Assembly (NCBI GenBank): GCA_944548615.1
Contig: OX155951.1
Coordinates: 16,417,502-16,481,501 of the forward strand
Direction of reading: 5' to 3'
Source: Micropterix aruncella
Taxonomy: Eukaryota; Arthropoda; Insecta; Lepidoptera; Micropterigidae
DNA: 64,000 nucleotides
Made by a program: the position numbers and the translations under genes. The notes under the pieces are model-generated. The model saw nothing but the letters and a program-made list of their open reading frames with translations. It made no database searches and was not told where the DNA came from. Below, piece after piece: positions 21,390 to 33,189 of the stretch; positions within the stretch are counted from its first letter, which is position 1, and each line of letters begins with the position of its first letter.

Positions 21390-22015
21390 TACAGCGGGCG
21401 AACCCGTTAGCCCAGGCTGGTATAACAACATAATAATCGTTCTTTCTACTATTGGATGAACGTATAGAAATAGACAGTCCACTATCTAGCTCCACCAACT
21501 GGCCCGCCAGAGTCCAACGCCTTACGCGAGATACTGAGAAGCACCCAGCGGGCCGCTTTGCCCCTGACTACCAGTTATGGCTGGAAATCTCCGGCCTCCC
21601 GACTGGTTACAAGTTCGAGGTCGCTTGCGCGGTCCTCTACCTAATGTAAGCGGCGATTCAGCTAGAACCATCGCGGATAGAGGCATATTTTGCCCGACTG
21701 TCCACGCAGGATCGGGTAGCCGATCGGTCGTGTCCAGAGCGGCTGTCATTAGGCCAACAGCCACGCCCGCTCTATAGGAAACAGTCGTTACCAGACTTCC
21801 CCGGTTATCACTCGGTATGCAGAGTCGAATTGTCTGACGCCGCACGGTGCGCAAACTGTTTAGGTGCGCCCGAAGAATGACTCCCAGGGGAAACCGACCC
21901 ACAGGGCACAGAGTCTTACCCGGGCTCGAACTTCCATGAGGAGGCTGACCTGTGAGTTGAGCCGACCCGTAAGTGAATCGGGTCATAATGGCCCAACTGC
22001 ACCCGTTAGCACCCA
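21390..22015 (-). repeat. Repeat family C, copy 3 (reverse)
   Basis: The reverse complement aligns along its whole length with copies 1 and 2. Shared landmarks are CGGTTTCCCCTGGGAGTC, GTTTGCGCACCG, CTATAGAGCGGGCGTGG, CAGTCGGGCAAAATATGCC, CAAGCGACCTCGAACTTGTA, TAAGGCGTTGGA and, at 21393, the mirrored GGGCGAACCCG end. An open frame of 167 codons (21522-22025, minus) crosses it. Local amino-acid similarity with copy 2 (xVGQxxPxSA) hints at a coding ancestor but no family is recognised. Confidence 0.65.
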
Positions 22016-23509
22016 AAGTATACAATGATTTACGCAGTTAACCATGTAAAAATAGACATGATGGATACGAACTACCAAACCGTAGATGAAGTTGGAGAAT
22101 ATGCAGGACCTCGCTTTTTTTATTTTACGGTGGAGCGAAAGTATGAAGCTGATAATAACCTCCTGAAATGGACGGAGTACATAACATCTACATTCATACC
22201 TATGTAAGAAACAGAGAAGGAACAGAAACGTGAAATAAATTCCTTCCAAGCGCCCAAAATCTTTGAAGGTTTAAGCATCGCCAAATAAGAAAGGAAGTGA
22301 GCCATAAATAACGGCGAGTAGGGAAAAGCCGACCTCGCTTCAGAGCCACAATAAATAATAGGAAAAGTTTAAGAATGTTCGAGATGAAAGTGCACATTAA
22401 AAAAGTCTGGCGTGACAACAAATCTCACGTAAACGGTCTTAGGCGACGCTTTCTTTCCGAGTAATTCCGAGCCGAGAGCATTCCGAGATATACTACCCTC
22501 TCCAGCTACGTAGCGCACCGCAAAGCAAAGTAGTTTTACTTCTTGGATAACTCCCGGCTCGTGTCCCCAACAAGAACCACAAAAGGAATTGCATATACAT
22601 ACATAAGTATATATATAACTATAATGCCGGACCGTAAAAGTCGTGATTTATAGCCACTAAACGATAAGAAACTTTGGATTTTATATGCGCATTTCAGATA
22701 AGTAGCTAAATTTACTGAGCACCGTCATGGACTTTTGCCAGTGCTGGCTGCGTTAGAGTGAATAAATGAATCACAAACCGTATTTTTTTTCTAACGCCTA
22801 ATTTTAGCATAATTAGTTATGGATAGAGTGAAAAGTTAAATTACGTGATATGCAATTTGGGTTTCGCAACCGTCTATATAGGTTCTAGATACAGACTAAG
22901 TAGCATTCCGTTTTGATTCAAAGATGTACTACGCTGTTCAAAACGTATCCAGCCTTTAGTCGGCAAAAATACAATTATTACAGAAACTAATACTGGCGTA
23001 CACTCTCACCATACCCGCGGTAGCTCCCAATTATGCATATCCCAAGTAAGACTAGCAAAAGTACAGAAATGTTACTTACATTAAAATTACATTATATAAT
23101 TATACCATCATATTATACAATCTATGCCCTACCACTATTAAAACGCTGGAAACAGATGCTGATATCCTCTCTATGACAACCGAATTTTATGGCCATGACT
23201 TCGTTATATCGTTCGTCATTTATAAATCAAATGTAACCATTTTGACGTGACAACGTCTTATAATTCGATGGAGCGGCTGCACGCACGAAAAAACATGACT
23301 CATGCGGCGTTACCTCGCTCTGAGGCGTTCCATTTATTATATTTATTATTCAATATAAATGCTGCCATCTACCGGTTGCGACAAGAATTATTTACTAACC
23401 TCAGTCTAAAATAGTACGAATGAAAATCACTAGATTGATTTAAATTCTTGACATAATTTTATATGTATTCTTGATATACGGAATGTTATTACAGAACGGA
23501 CAATTTTCT
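22016..23509. other. Intergenic DNA, no supported gene
   Basis: Mixed A+T-rich sequence with a modest complex island at 22420-22570. Short open frames on both strands at 22025-22421 lack any domain. No RNA gene or repeat family recognised. Confidence 0.35.
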
Positions 23510-23690
23510 TGTAGGTACAACGAAGTAAGCAACTTTTATTTTTTTTTAAATAAAAAAGTATGAAAAGCTATCATTACGATGCGCTATCTAGCGGTTGGTA
23601 AAATGTCGCTAGATGGCGCAGCGTGCTCAAACGCTTCTCAACCCGTTATTTAACAGTTTGAGATTTCAAACATTCAAATTTAAAAAAACA
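23510..23690. mobile_element. Family A palindromic element, compact copy
   Basis: AGTAAGCAACTTTTATTTTT, then ACGATGCGCTATCTAGCGGT TGGTAAAATGTCGCTAGATG GCGCAGCGTGCTCAAACGCT. The central palindrome (CGCTATCTAGCG, CGCTAGATGGCG) is retained but the TAATATTGTTTAT spacer seen in other copies is missing, so the two core arms are nearly fused. Confidence 0.6.
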
Positions 23691-25197
23691 ATAAACTTTA
23701 AACAATAAACAATTATACTGCTATACAATAATACATTTACATGTTGTAGTCAAATCGGTGAGTATAAAAGCATATATTTTTGGGTGTTTGTAATAAACAA
23801 TATCAGAATCTTAAATGAAACTGCTTCAAATGCAACCATTCCATCGGTATTTTCTTATGACGTTGTCACGTTCAACTATCGTCAGTAAACCGACTTTATA
23901 GAAAACCGATTTTTTTATGTTCGTTTTCTGTGCAAAAACTATGTACTGATTTTATTTTTTTTTATTGTTTATTTAATAGTGACTACCAAAAACTATGTTC
24001 ATTGCTACATTATAATATATGAACGATAACCAATGGCGAAACATTAACTTAGTGAACTGCTTAGCTAATATATATTTGATGGGCATGGGATATACCCGTT
24101 CCAGGAAAAGAGACAAATCAAAAATTATAAAACAATAATGAAATTGTCAAAATATTACAAATAACCGTCGTAAAATAAATAGTCACATTAATAATAAACA
24201 TAAGTAAAAATACTATAAATAAAATGAAATTTAATTAAAAATAGGCAAAATAATGAAAATTCAGAACAAAAATAAAAAAATCAAAGACAATCTTTGACAA
24301 TATCTGGCATAGAGTGTCTATTGAGGTATGCTCTTGGCTCATCATTCACTTCGTTAATTTAATTTTAAAATTTATGCTTGCATTAATCCTGCTATTTTTT
24401 ATGTCGGTTATTTTATTATTGTTGACAAAATATACTATTATTTGAATTATTCTGTTAAGTGAGCATTTTATGATATGTCTAACTTATATGACCTAATTAA
24501 AAAAAACAGGATATCTACAGAATAGCCAGTAAGGCCAGTCTATGGGTATCTACAAAGTCTCTATTTAAAGAAATATTCATCAATTTTTAAAGTAGTTTAA
24601 AAATATATATATTTTTGTTAGTTTTAGCTTCTATGGCAGTTACTCTTAATTAAAATGTTTAAAATGTTTTAATGATAAATAGTGTTTAAAATGATAATTT
24701 CAATATTAAATAACGATAGCAAATCGATCCTCTGGTGCCGACTGTTTGTGCTATCACGTGGCCGTGCGGACAACTAATACCGGATGCACATTTTCAAAAA
24801 GCACTTTTTTGGGTTCCTGGGGGTTCACAACTTTAAAAGCGATTTTTCGCATGATCACAAAACTCACCTTGTTACTCCGTGTATTGGTAATACATAATTT
24901 GAGGGGGCGTGATTAAAAGCGCAGACGAAGGTTGAGAAACCAAAGCCAGTGACTTTTTGTCACAATAAAATCTTTCGATACAAAGTAGTTCTAACTAATG
25001 GTAATATTTTAGACGTTTGGAGAATAGCTTCTCCCCGACCTCCTTCAAGCATTATGGTTAAATAATTGAACGGGTGAATATTCAATTTCCTGCTTATAAA
25101 TATTAAGGGCCGGTAATGTTTCCTGACAACCATTCTTCTACGATCTCAGAATACGCATTAATTTGCAATATACCTAAGGAGTACAAAGGAAAAATAT
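23691..25197. other. A+T-rich intergenic DNA
   Basis: No gene or recognisable element. Several runs of A or T and short direct repeats (for example GTTTAAAATG at about 24650-24690) only. Confidence 0.35.
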
Positions 25198-25530
25198 AAA
25201 GAAAGAAAGAAAATGCCTTTATTGTACTAAAACACTTACAATGTACAACACGTAAAGAAAACTTAAATTCTATTTTAACTTAGTACAAACGGCGGGCTTA
25301 TCGTTTTGCGATTTCTTACAGCCAACCGTTGTATTATGAAATAAAAGAAATTATTAAGCAAATCACATACATAAATATATACACATATATACATATACAT
25401 ACATACATACATACATACATATACATAAATACATCCATATGTAATATAATATATACATATATAACAATAGATACATAGGAACTACAGATCAATAATAATA
25501 CCCACTTATTTAAAGTGATAAATATGACAC
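25198..25530 (-). repeat. Retroposon 3' region with (TACA)n microsatellite, family G copy 1
   Basis: On the plus strand the order is AAAATGCCTTTATTGTACTA, AAACACTTACAATG, TTAGTACAAACGGCGGGC, GCCAACCGTTGTATTATG, then a (CATA)n/(TACA)n-rich block (25370-25460). The same order recurs at 31675-31990. The left edge reads, in reverse, as a poly-A or AAAG tail, so these are minus-strand retroposon 3' ends. Confidence 0.55.
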
Positions 25531-25803
25531 AGCAAAGTACTTATTCCATTATCGAATCAACAACAAAAAAGGGAAGGGGGGAGGGGTTATGCTTAGTTAA
25601 TATTTTGAGAGAGAAAATGGTCTTTCAGTAACGCCTTGAAGCAGGGCAACGAAGTTGCATGACGGATAACATGCGGAAGCTGGTTCCTAATTTAGCAGAG
25701 TGGACGGTAAATGAGTTGATGAAAAAAGAAGTCTCATGTATAGAATTGCTATGGTGTTGTCCTGAATTTACCTGAGTGGAACACTATGACTTTGTAATGG
25801 GTG

Positions 25804-25991
25804 AAAGAGGTATTTATTATTATTTATTCCGTAGCCGGCGATTGGGGAGGGGGTCGCCCTCGCAGCCAATACGCTGCTGTCGATGCCGCTGGATCTCGTA
25901 CTCCATTCACGATTCGCTTCCATTCTTGACGATTTTTGCCACGTCTCGAGCATCCCTAGCCGATAGCCGTTGATTTTTAAAGAGGTATTTA
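25804..25991 (-). pseudogene. 5'-truncated retroposon with perfect 13-bp target duplication
   Basis: AAAGAGGTATTTA occurs at 25804-25816 and again at 25979-25991. Between them lie 162 bp which, on the minus strand, encode KNRQEWKRIVNGVRDPAAST followed by a short stretch ending PATE-stop. The TAA stop lies in the tail AATAAATAATAATAA. The coding end is similar to the extreme C-terminus of insect non-LTR RTs (DRxxWRxxVxxxxDP). It is a dead-on-arrival retrotransposition product with essentially no 3' UTR. Confidence 0.8.
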
Positions 25992-26880
25992 CGGTAAGTC
26001 GGTGCTTTGGGACTATTCAGGACTTTATAAATGAGTGAGAGGGCATGTAGATTTTGTCTTGTCTTGATATAAGGAAAATCTCACATGTACATAAGAAACT
26101 GTGACTAGGGTGGAACTTAAAACCCGTGAAATCAGTTTCTTGAATATTATATAGCTCATAAACCATAACATGTAAAACTAATATCACCCTTATTGACATG
26201 TAAAACAGATTATTGTTGTCATCTAATTTCAGGAATGTGTCACAGTTTTCCAAACATGAATACACGCTTACATCGGTAGGTAGGGTTTTTAATATGCATA
26301 AACTTCTTACCTATGGCGTTGCCTTTCTGCAAAGAATATTTAAAAACGACAATTTAAGCTTACTAAAACTATTACGATGCCCACTTTCCGAGCCTCTGTT
26401 CTTTGCCGAATTTACTCCAATTATTAAATACTGTTTGCCATTTACCTGGAAAGCTGCTGCAGCTCAGTCGTAGTTTGCGATGTCTCCGCTTCCACTATCG
26501 CCATTAATTCATTTACGGTCTTCAACGGGGTTCATTCTCAAGGTCGAAATTACCAGAACGAAAGCGATTGATTGACTGCCACGATCAAACTAATTTTCCG
26601 AAATAATGTGAATTTTCAACTTTCCCACGAACATAGCTAAGTATACGTTTTGACGACCGAGCTGGCTTCATATTATTTAGTCCTGAAACCCGATGGGAAA
26701 GCGAAGCATGCCAGCTAAAAGCTGCATATTTTCACATGCGAGCATTGTTATATACACAAAAGGAATGCAAATAAAAGCTAGCAGTAAGCTGAAAGTACTT
26801 TTAAATACGCAGGTGCTAGGCTGGGTGGCGCCTGTGTCGTTCTTATCCATCAGCCCTCGTATTCATCAATCAGTCCTCGT
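25992..26880. other. Intergenic DNA
   Basis: No supported gene. The open frames at 26017-26265 (minus) and 26213-26473 (plus) overlap antisense and neither has a domain. The interval 26460-26700 is a moderately complex island. Confidence 0.35.
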
Positions 26881-26940
26881 TTAGTTAGTCCACAAATTAG
26901 TTTTTGAGCATAACATAATTTTAATGTTTTTTGTGTGAAT

Positions 26941-27065
26941 TGAGTACGAGGGCACTTCGATGTTGAAGGGCACTCGCAGCATTTTGATGTATGAGGGCAC
27001 TCGTAGCATTCCGATGTACGAGAGAACTCGTAGCATTCCGATGTATGAGGGCACTCGTAGCAAAC
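26941..27065 (+). repeat. 30-bp minisatellite, about four units
   Basis: Unit GGCACTCGTAGCATTCCGAT GTATGAG, repeated four times with a few substitutions (26949, 26986, 27016, 27046). Because 30 is divisible by three, the repeat stays open in several frames, giving GTRSIPMYE peptides on the plus strand and MLRVPSYIG on the minus. No start context or domain supports a real gene. Confidence 0.85.
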
Positions 27066-28379
27066 CCGCTTTACAATTTAGCAAGTTAGAAGGCAAGACA
27101 AGCAACGCGCATGCTCCTTTTCAGAGTGGAAGATATTGTGAGAAAGAGAACGATCCGTAATTTCTTTGACTTCCTTAAAAAATATATTTATGCCTGGCAA
27201 AATTCAATAACTTTTTATAAGGGCTTGTTCCCTTCAAGGTTTGAGCATTCTATAATAAGTTACGTAATCCGCACATCTTAGTTACATGTACTCTTACTAG
27301 GACGTTGTTATACGTCATTAGTTCTACATCGTCGAAAATGAAATTACTAATATGAACGAAAGTACCTACCAATATGATATGTCGATGATTATCCCTTTTA
27401 TTACATTTATCTTTCATTACGTGTAACCTCAGGGGATACAGCAAAAACCGTTATTCTGATAACTATAACATGTTTCGCTAGACAGTATCCCGAAGCTATC
27501 GATTAAACTGGAGTAATATTAGTAATAATGTAAGATCAAAGGCGCATGTTTAAAAATCCTCAAAAATACACTGAACCCAGAAAACTATAACTATAAAATA
27601 CATAAGGGGAGTGCAGAAAGTTAAAGACGTTGAATCCATAGCAAGAAAAGAGGACTTTTACTTCTATATGTTTTTTGACTTCTTACAGTTCGTTACATTT
27701 ATTTATCCAAGCTCACAATTACTAGGAAAATAGTAAATTATAATGTTTATTCGGATTGTATCATCCTACTAGGCATATATATTTTGTCTGTGTCAGGGTG
27801 TTAAGCAATTGATTATTTACTAAACTTAAATTGCAACTTGAATAAAATAAAATAAAAATAATAAGTAAAAATAAAACTTTTAAAAATTAAACATTTTTAT
27901 ACTGAAGTTTTGGGATACGATTATTATGATACGATTATCTTTAACTCCTCACATTCATCACTCGTTTTATTGCGAAGGCATGTCACCAATCCCTTAAAAG
28001 TGGGATAAGTTAGGAGAGTAGAAAAAAAGGAGGCCGTTTTTTTATTTTTAAATTCATGCATTGGAGAATCACCCACGGAAGAATTATTTCTTCCATGGCG
28101 TGATTCAATAATTATGCGTTATATTATATGAAGATAAGTACATAGAATCTTTCTTCCATGGTTTGGTTCAATAATTATTATTTATAGCACCGTAATTTTC
28201 AGAAATTGTAAATACATATTTTTAATATGTAGACATACTGTCAAAGACCGCTTATAGCTGAATGTGTAATACTACAGTCAGAAAATATAATTTGGTATCC
28301 TAATTACAAGCATTATAATTTGAATCAAAAAAACTCGTGTGTCGATAACATTAATCCTGTCAATTAGATGTTAAAGTGA
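27066..28379. other. A+T-rich intergenic DNA
   Basis: No gene. A direct repeat of about 28 bp (TTCTTCCATGGCGTGATTCA ATAATTAT at 28088 and a variant at 28151) is the only structure noted. Confidence 0.4.
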
Positions 28380-28780
28380 GGTTTGTCGACAAAATGGACG
28401 TCTCAGGGAGACGAAGGATATCCATGGCGTGTACGAACCGAAAGCGAAGAGTAATGCCGTCGCCGAGAGCCGACCAACCGCGAAGTCCAACTTTGGCGAA
28501 GTTTTCCGCTGAAGTTTTTTAAAGAAGCGCCCTGCGGCGGGGTGCGCGTCTCCGGGCGCCACTGCTCCTGTTTATTGCCCGCATACATCACGGGCCGGAG
28601 CCGCAAACCCTCAGCGCCTTAATTGGAATCGACAAACTTTTAGCCGGTGCGGGCTTATTTTGGCAAACGGTCGATTAGACGACGAAATCAATAAAAAATT
28701 CCGAGAGATTTCTCTCGTTCTCTCTCTCTTAACCGCAACGCTATCAACGGCTCAGATAAGGGAACTAGCATATATACACG
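28380..28780. other. Complex C+G-richer island
   Basis: Non-repetitive sequence with a G+C-rich core (28440-28620) and a TCTCTC-rich border near 28705-28730. Overlapping minus-strand open frames (28371-28606) in two registers show no domain. No splice or start context makes a convincing exon. Confidence 0.35.
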
Positions 28781-28951
28781 GGAGTAATGAATCCGGGTCA
28801 CCAATAAAAACCGCCATGTAACGTCAATTTGTCTTCAATCCTGTTTTGGTAATTTAAAAGACAACCGTTTATCAAAATAGGAGTTATTTCCTCTAAACAA
28901 TCGCACGCGACAACCGTACGTCCGATTACCGTGCTTTTTTCCTTATCTATT

Positions 28952-29223
28952 ACACAGTATACCACCCAGTAGCTTTACTCTCAAGCTACAAGGCAATGCG
29001 GGAAGAGGGTGCGAGGCATGTGGGCAGAGGGGTTCGTCACGACGAACGCGAACGGTACGCATTACAGGCAGGTAATCGCTGCCGACCTTTTCAAGCATTC
29101 GGATATCTGCCTAGGCCGAATAACAAAACATCTGGCGACCATATCCGAGCCCTAACGACTCGTGACGTATTCGCTTTGATTTTAATTTTGTACTAAGAGA
29201 AGCTACTGTCTGGTATACTGTGT
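28952..29223. mobile_element. 272-bp terminal-inverted-repeat miniature element
   Basis: Left end ACACAGTATACCACCCAGTA GCTT, and the reverse complement of the right end ACACAGTATACCAGACAGTA GCTTCTCTTAGT: about 22 of 24 terminal positions match. The interior is C+G-richer and has no transposase. The immediately flanking bases do not show an obvious target duplication, so the superfamily is not assigned. Confidence 0.65.
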
Positions 29224-29499
29224 CTAGTACGACTATCGCATGTAAGACTCGTATATCGATCGAACAATTAAAAATCTAGAATCACAAAATTATCAAAGAG
29301 ATTAAAATACAAATGAAATAATGAAAATGTCAATGGAATAAGAAAATAATACAATAAACAACGAAAATAATGAGTATTTAAAAATTGACCGGTTTATAGC
29401 CAGCAAAGCAAGAGCTCGTACCCTCGGGCGGCTCGTTTAGAAAATTCAAAGACTACAAAGCGTGTATATGAATTTAATCAGCATTATTATAACGAAGGT

Positions 29500-29945
29500 A
29501 ATTATAAAACAACGACGTCGATCCAGGGAAGACGATGTGGGGATCGGGGAACGTCTGCGTAAGCGCCGTCAATCCGTCCGCCAGCCTGCGAGGTCTCCTC
29601 GGCCTTCTCGTCCGCTGTTCTCCTCCGCTGACCGCAGCACAGCTTCCTCTCCGAAAGGTTCTCCTCCGCCGGGACTCAGGGTGGTACCCGACACTCTAAA
29701 CCCTAGGGGGGAGGGGTAGGTATGGATAGACGCCCGTCGACTGCCTGCAGCGCCCGCCCTCGAGACTTCCGGCCCTATCTGCGCCTCCGCTGGACGGAAC
29801 CCTGCCGTAGATCGACAGCCTCCGCAACTGCAGCCGCCTATGTCGCCTAACTTAATTATCCACCTCCGAATATATCCTCTCCAAGAGATCCCGGACTATC
29901 CTTTTGCGCACTTTATTCGATGATATTCACCCGGGATCTCTTGAT
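29500..29945. other. C+G-rich unclassified segment
   Basis: A sharply C+G-richer block in A+T-rich DNA. The plus frame 29462-29719 is arginine-, serine- and proline-rich (RRRSREDDVGIGERLRKRRQ) without a known domain. A 12-bp inverted repeat (AAGAGATCCCGG at 29883-29894, CCGGGATCTCTT at 29931-29942) closes the block. Composition suggests a decayed retroelement fragment, but no motif proves it. Confidence 0.35.
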
Positions 29946-31130
29946 TATCTTCAACTGCCCACTAGAGGATTGGAAATGCGAATCACCAACTATTTAAAGC
30001 AATAACTTCATGAGAGAGCAATGAATCCGTCTCACAAACATTAACCTTAATATCTCTGAAACTAAGGATGCTAGCTTATTCGAATAAAAATAAATTTATG
30101 GACCATATAATATTGATCAAATGAAATTAATAAAACCTTAATTGCCGTAAAGTAATGTCACCAAAAGGCTAAAATCAATATAAATAATTTTTGAAAATCC
30201 AACAAAGAATTCACTGTATTTATTTATTTATGCTTTTGTTCATTTTTGTCTCAAAAAAAAAACAAGAAGCGTTTTTGGTAATTAATATTCATAATTAATG
30301 TGGTAATTATGTTACTTACAGTCGGTCTTAGTTTCTGTGATAATAAAGCTTATGTTGTTTATATGTCGGTGACCCGGATTCAGGTTTAGCTAATTACTAC
30401 GCAGGATTATTACTACCGAAAATTATTTAACTTTGTTTTTATATATGGTTTTGACAATGAATTGCCCTTTTTTTGACTATGTATTTTTATATTACTTAAC
30501 ATTTAAATATTAATAACTTTTTCTTTCTTTTCTTAGTTAAACCTTTATTTTTTCTCTATTTTAGTTGTAAGACTATTCTGTTTGTCATTCTCTATTTAAT
30601 CGAATGCTGTATTCCATTTATTGTCGATTATATAATGGAATTGCATTTTATTTATTATATTACCTTGTAATATTATTTTATTTTTTTAAAGAACTTCTTT
30701 TAGGTCAATTTTGTGTTATTAGCATTTTACTAAAACTTTTACATAATTCATTGTAATATTAGAGTCCTGTCCACCCTAGAATGGGCTAGTCCCAGTTGGT
30801 TGACAGAATCAAATAAGCAAAATGTTAAGGTTTTACCAGTCGGTTCCTATTATTTTTGAAAGCATAATCAATGTTGTATAGTAATTATTTCTAAAATAAA
30901 TAATAATTACATGCATGATTCAGATTTTGTGTAAAAATAAGGTCAAGAGTAAATAAAGATGTTAATTAGCAGCATGTTCGCAGATAGAGTTTAGGTGTTG
31001 TAATTAAACCAACCAAATTGCAATAGTGACGCTTGTGAATTATACGAGTGGTATTATCTCTGTCATCGTTCTTCAAAAAAATATGTTTTAATGAGAGTCT
31101 CGGTCTTTCACTGCCAAACCTTGTAATCTC
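29946..31130. other. A+T-rich intergenic DNA
   Basis: No gene or recognised element. Short T-rich and A-rich runs only. Confidence 0.35.
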
Positions 31131-31500
31131 CGGTATAACCCTGTCACAGTGAATCCAGCAAAGTCGCAACGAAATGAGTTAGTCGCAAAATTTTAAGAGG
31201 ACAAAAAACGAGATAAAATTGTACATTTTCCGCCAAGATAATCCAAGAGGCGAGGTCGTAGAGCAGGTAAGTAGCGCGCGGCCGTAGATCGCTGAGTAGG
31301 TTATGGGGTGAAAAAAAGGCGAGCAAAAACAGTAATTTCCAGAGCGGAATATATCCAGGCGGCCATTAGCTTTATTAAAGCCGGCAACTTACGTGGCATC
31401 GTTATAAAGGTGGCACCACACCGTAAGGCGGCGCCGCGATAGCATGTGGCCGGCCCCGCATATAGGGATGTTTCATAAGAAAAAATGGCCAGAACTCTGC
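31131..31500. other. Complex non-repetitive island
   Basis: C+G-richer sequence including GCCATTAGCTTTATTAAAGC CGGCAACTTACGTGGCATCG and a G+C-rich end near 31430. The open frame at 31144-31326 (minus) has no domain. The appearance is that of constrained non-coding sequence, which is inference. Confidence 0.3.
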
Positions 31501-31538
31501 TCTCGAAGTCTATGAGAAGCGCTACACGTCACCATACT

Positions 31539-31563
31539 TATATATATATATATATATATATAT
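31539..31563. repeat. (TA)n microsatellite
   Basis: About twelve uninterrupted TA dinucleotides. Confidence 0.95.
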
Positions 31564-31674
31564 TGTATGGTGTTATATTTGTAACACTTTGTAATTCTAG
31601 TTATTATTTTATTGTCAAATGATTTTTTGACAAATAATTGACTCCGAATCTTTAAGGGCGATTGATATGGTAAA

Positions 31675-31990
31675 GAAAATGAGAAAAAAAAATAAAAATA
31701 GCTGTATTGTACGAAAACACTAACAATGATAAAAAAAACTTAAATTTAGTTTTTTAGTACGAATGGCGGACTTTTCACGATTTTTTAGTCAACCGTTGTA
31801 ATATTAAACAAAAGAAATAACTAAGCAGCTTATCTCAGCAATTTATAATATACATACATATACATATACATATATACCCACTCTGTATTGTCATATTTGG
31901 TCTCACACACATACACATACGCACATATATGCATATACACACACATACACACACACACATTTTTATATCGTCACAGACGACAATATAAAA
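31675..31990 (-). repeat. Retroposon 3' region, family G copy 2
   Basis: Collinear with 25198-25530: TGTATTGTACGAAAACACTA ACAATG, TTTTAGTACGAATGGCGGAC, GTCAACCGTTGTAATATTA, then TACATA and CACACATACACA microsatellites. The flanking microsatellites differ in composition between the two copies. Confidence 0.55.
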
Positions 31991-32034
31991 AACCTAATTT
32001 ATAAAAATCCATTACAAACTTATTTTCTATAATT

Positions 32035-32130
32035 GAATTAAATAATAATAATAATAATAAAACGCTTTATTTGATTTATCAAAAAGGCGATCTTATTGCC
32101 TAAAAGCAATATCTTACAGCTAACGTTAAA
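32035..32130 (-). repeat. Retroposon 3' end, reversed, with (AAT)n tail
   Basis: AATAATAATAATAATAATAA then AACGCTTTATTTGATTTATC, AAAAAGGCGATCTTATTGCC. Read on the minus strand this is a coding-distal region ending in AATAAAGCG and a (TTA)n tail. The same end occurs in plus orientation at 58610-59003, interrupted by a family C copy. Confidence 0.6.
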
Positions 32131-32700
32131 TAGTAAAACGTTTCGCTTTTACTATAGAAAGTTTAATTGCCACATTTTTATAGCCTTCAGGCAATTCTGG
32201 CTTTCTGTTAAAAAAAATATTGTTGCGAGGAAAATACATAATTTGTATAAAAAACATTTATGAAGTTCCGAAGTAATAAAACCTTAAATTTGCATGGAAT
32301 TTTAGGTCTCGCTTGTATATAAACAATGCTTGTAAACAATATAATGTGGAAGATTTTTAATACTATTGTTACTTCTCATCCCATATTCAGACAATATCAA
32401 CATTAAATATAAAAATACAAATAGAACATTGCCCATACAGCGCCGTCTTACATAACAACTGATCAAATATGCAAAACGTGTCAGAAATGAAATATTTCGG
32501 ACTAATATTAGATGTACGATTTCACTGACGCTTCCATATAGAAGCAGTACCAGATAAATAAGATAAATAAAGTCTACGATACAAAATGCCATTTTCAATT
32601 TGGGGACTAATTTTTGATAGTTACTTTTAGGTTTTATTCAGATTACGTTTACGAAATCCGCAGAAAACTAAATGTGCTTGCGAGTAGTTACATGATTAAA
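32131..32700. other. A+T-rich DNA with one unrecognised open frame
   Basis: A 98-codon minus frame (32302-32598) is hydrophobic (LIYLVLLLYGSVSEIVHLIL) but its composition follows the local A+T bias and no family is recognised. It is not called a gene. Confidence 0.3.
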
Positions 32701-33189
32701 GTAAAAAAAGAGCGAATGACACGGTAGGCTGAGTGTGCCTGGACTGCGTAATTGTCTCCGGGTCACGTCTTGATTAACGTCAAGCGGAGCATAAAATTGA
32801 ATGCGCCCCAAGGCTCTGGCCCGTTGTTTACCCGGCTCCTGTGAATAACAAATGGCCATGAAATAAAAAAAATACTTACGAAAATTTCAAATCGAATAGA
32901 CGCCATGAGGCTACTAAAGCTCGGCGAGTCCGAAAGCGAAGCGGGCAAATTATTAGACGGAATAAATTATGAGAGTAAATTAGCAAAGCGGCGAACGTCG
33001 ACACGGGGAAATTTTTCATTAGAAAGTCGAATCATTCCTTTGTGCCTTATTCCGGTGAATATATGCGTATATAGTGGAGAATGAAAGGTGAGAAAAAATG
33101 TGCGTGTCAGCTCCGACGCTCGACTAGAGTTTACACTTAAGTTCGATTTTCATTGAATATACGAATAGGCAAAGGGAGTAAATGGATTG
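32701..33189. other. Complex non-repetitive island
   Basis: C+G-richer sequence without internal repeats. Short open frames have no domains. Listed because it contrasts with the decayed repeats on both sides. Confidence 0.3.

Noticed and set aside
21522..22025. 167-codon minus-strand open frame
   Set aside because: Falls within family C copy 3. Only a short block resembles copy 2 and no family is recognisable, so it is treated as part of the repeat.
22025..22421. Overlapping short open frames on both strands
   Set aside because: No domain, no shared frame with any repeat copy, and lengths expected by chance.
29462..29719. Arginine/serine-rich 85-codon frame, SR-protein-like
   Set aside because: Composition follows the local C+G-rich block. 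No RS-dipeptide repeat, RRM or splice context was found.
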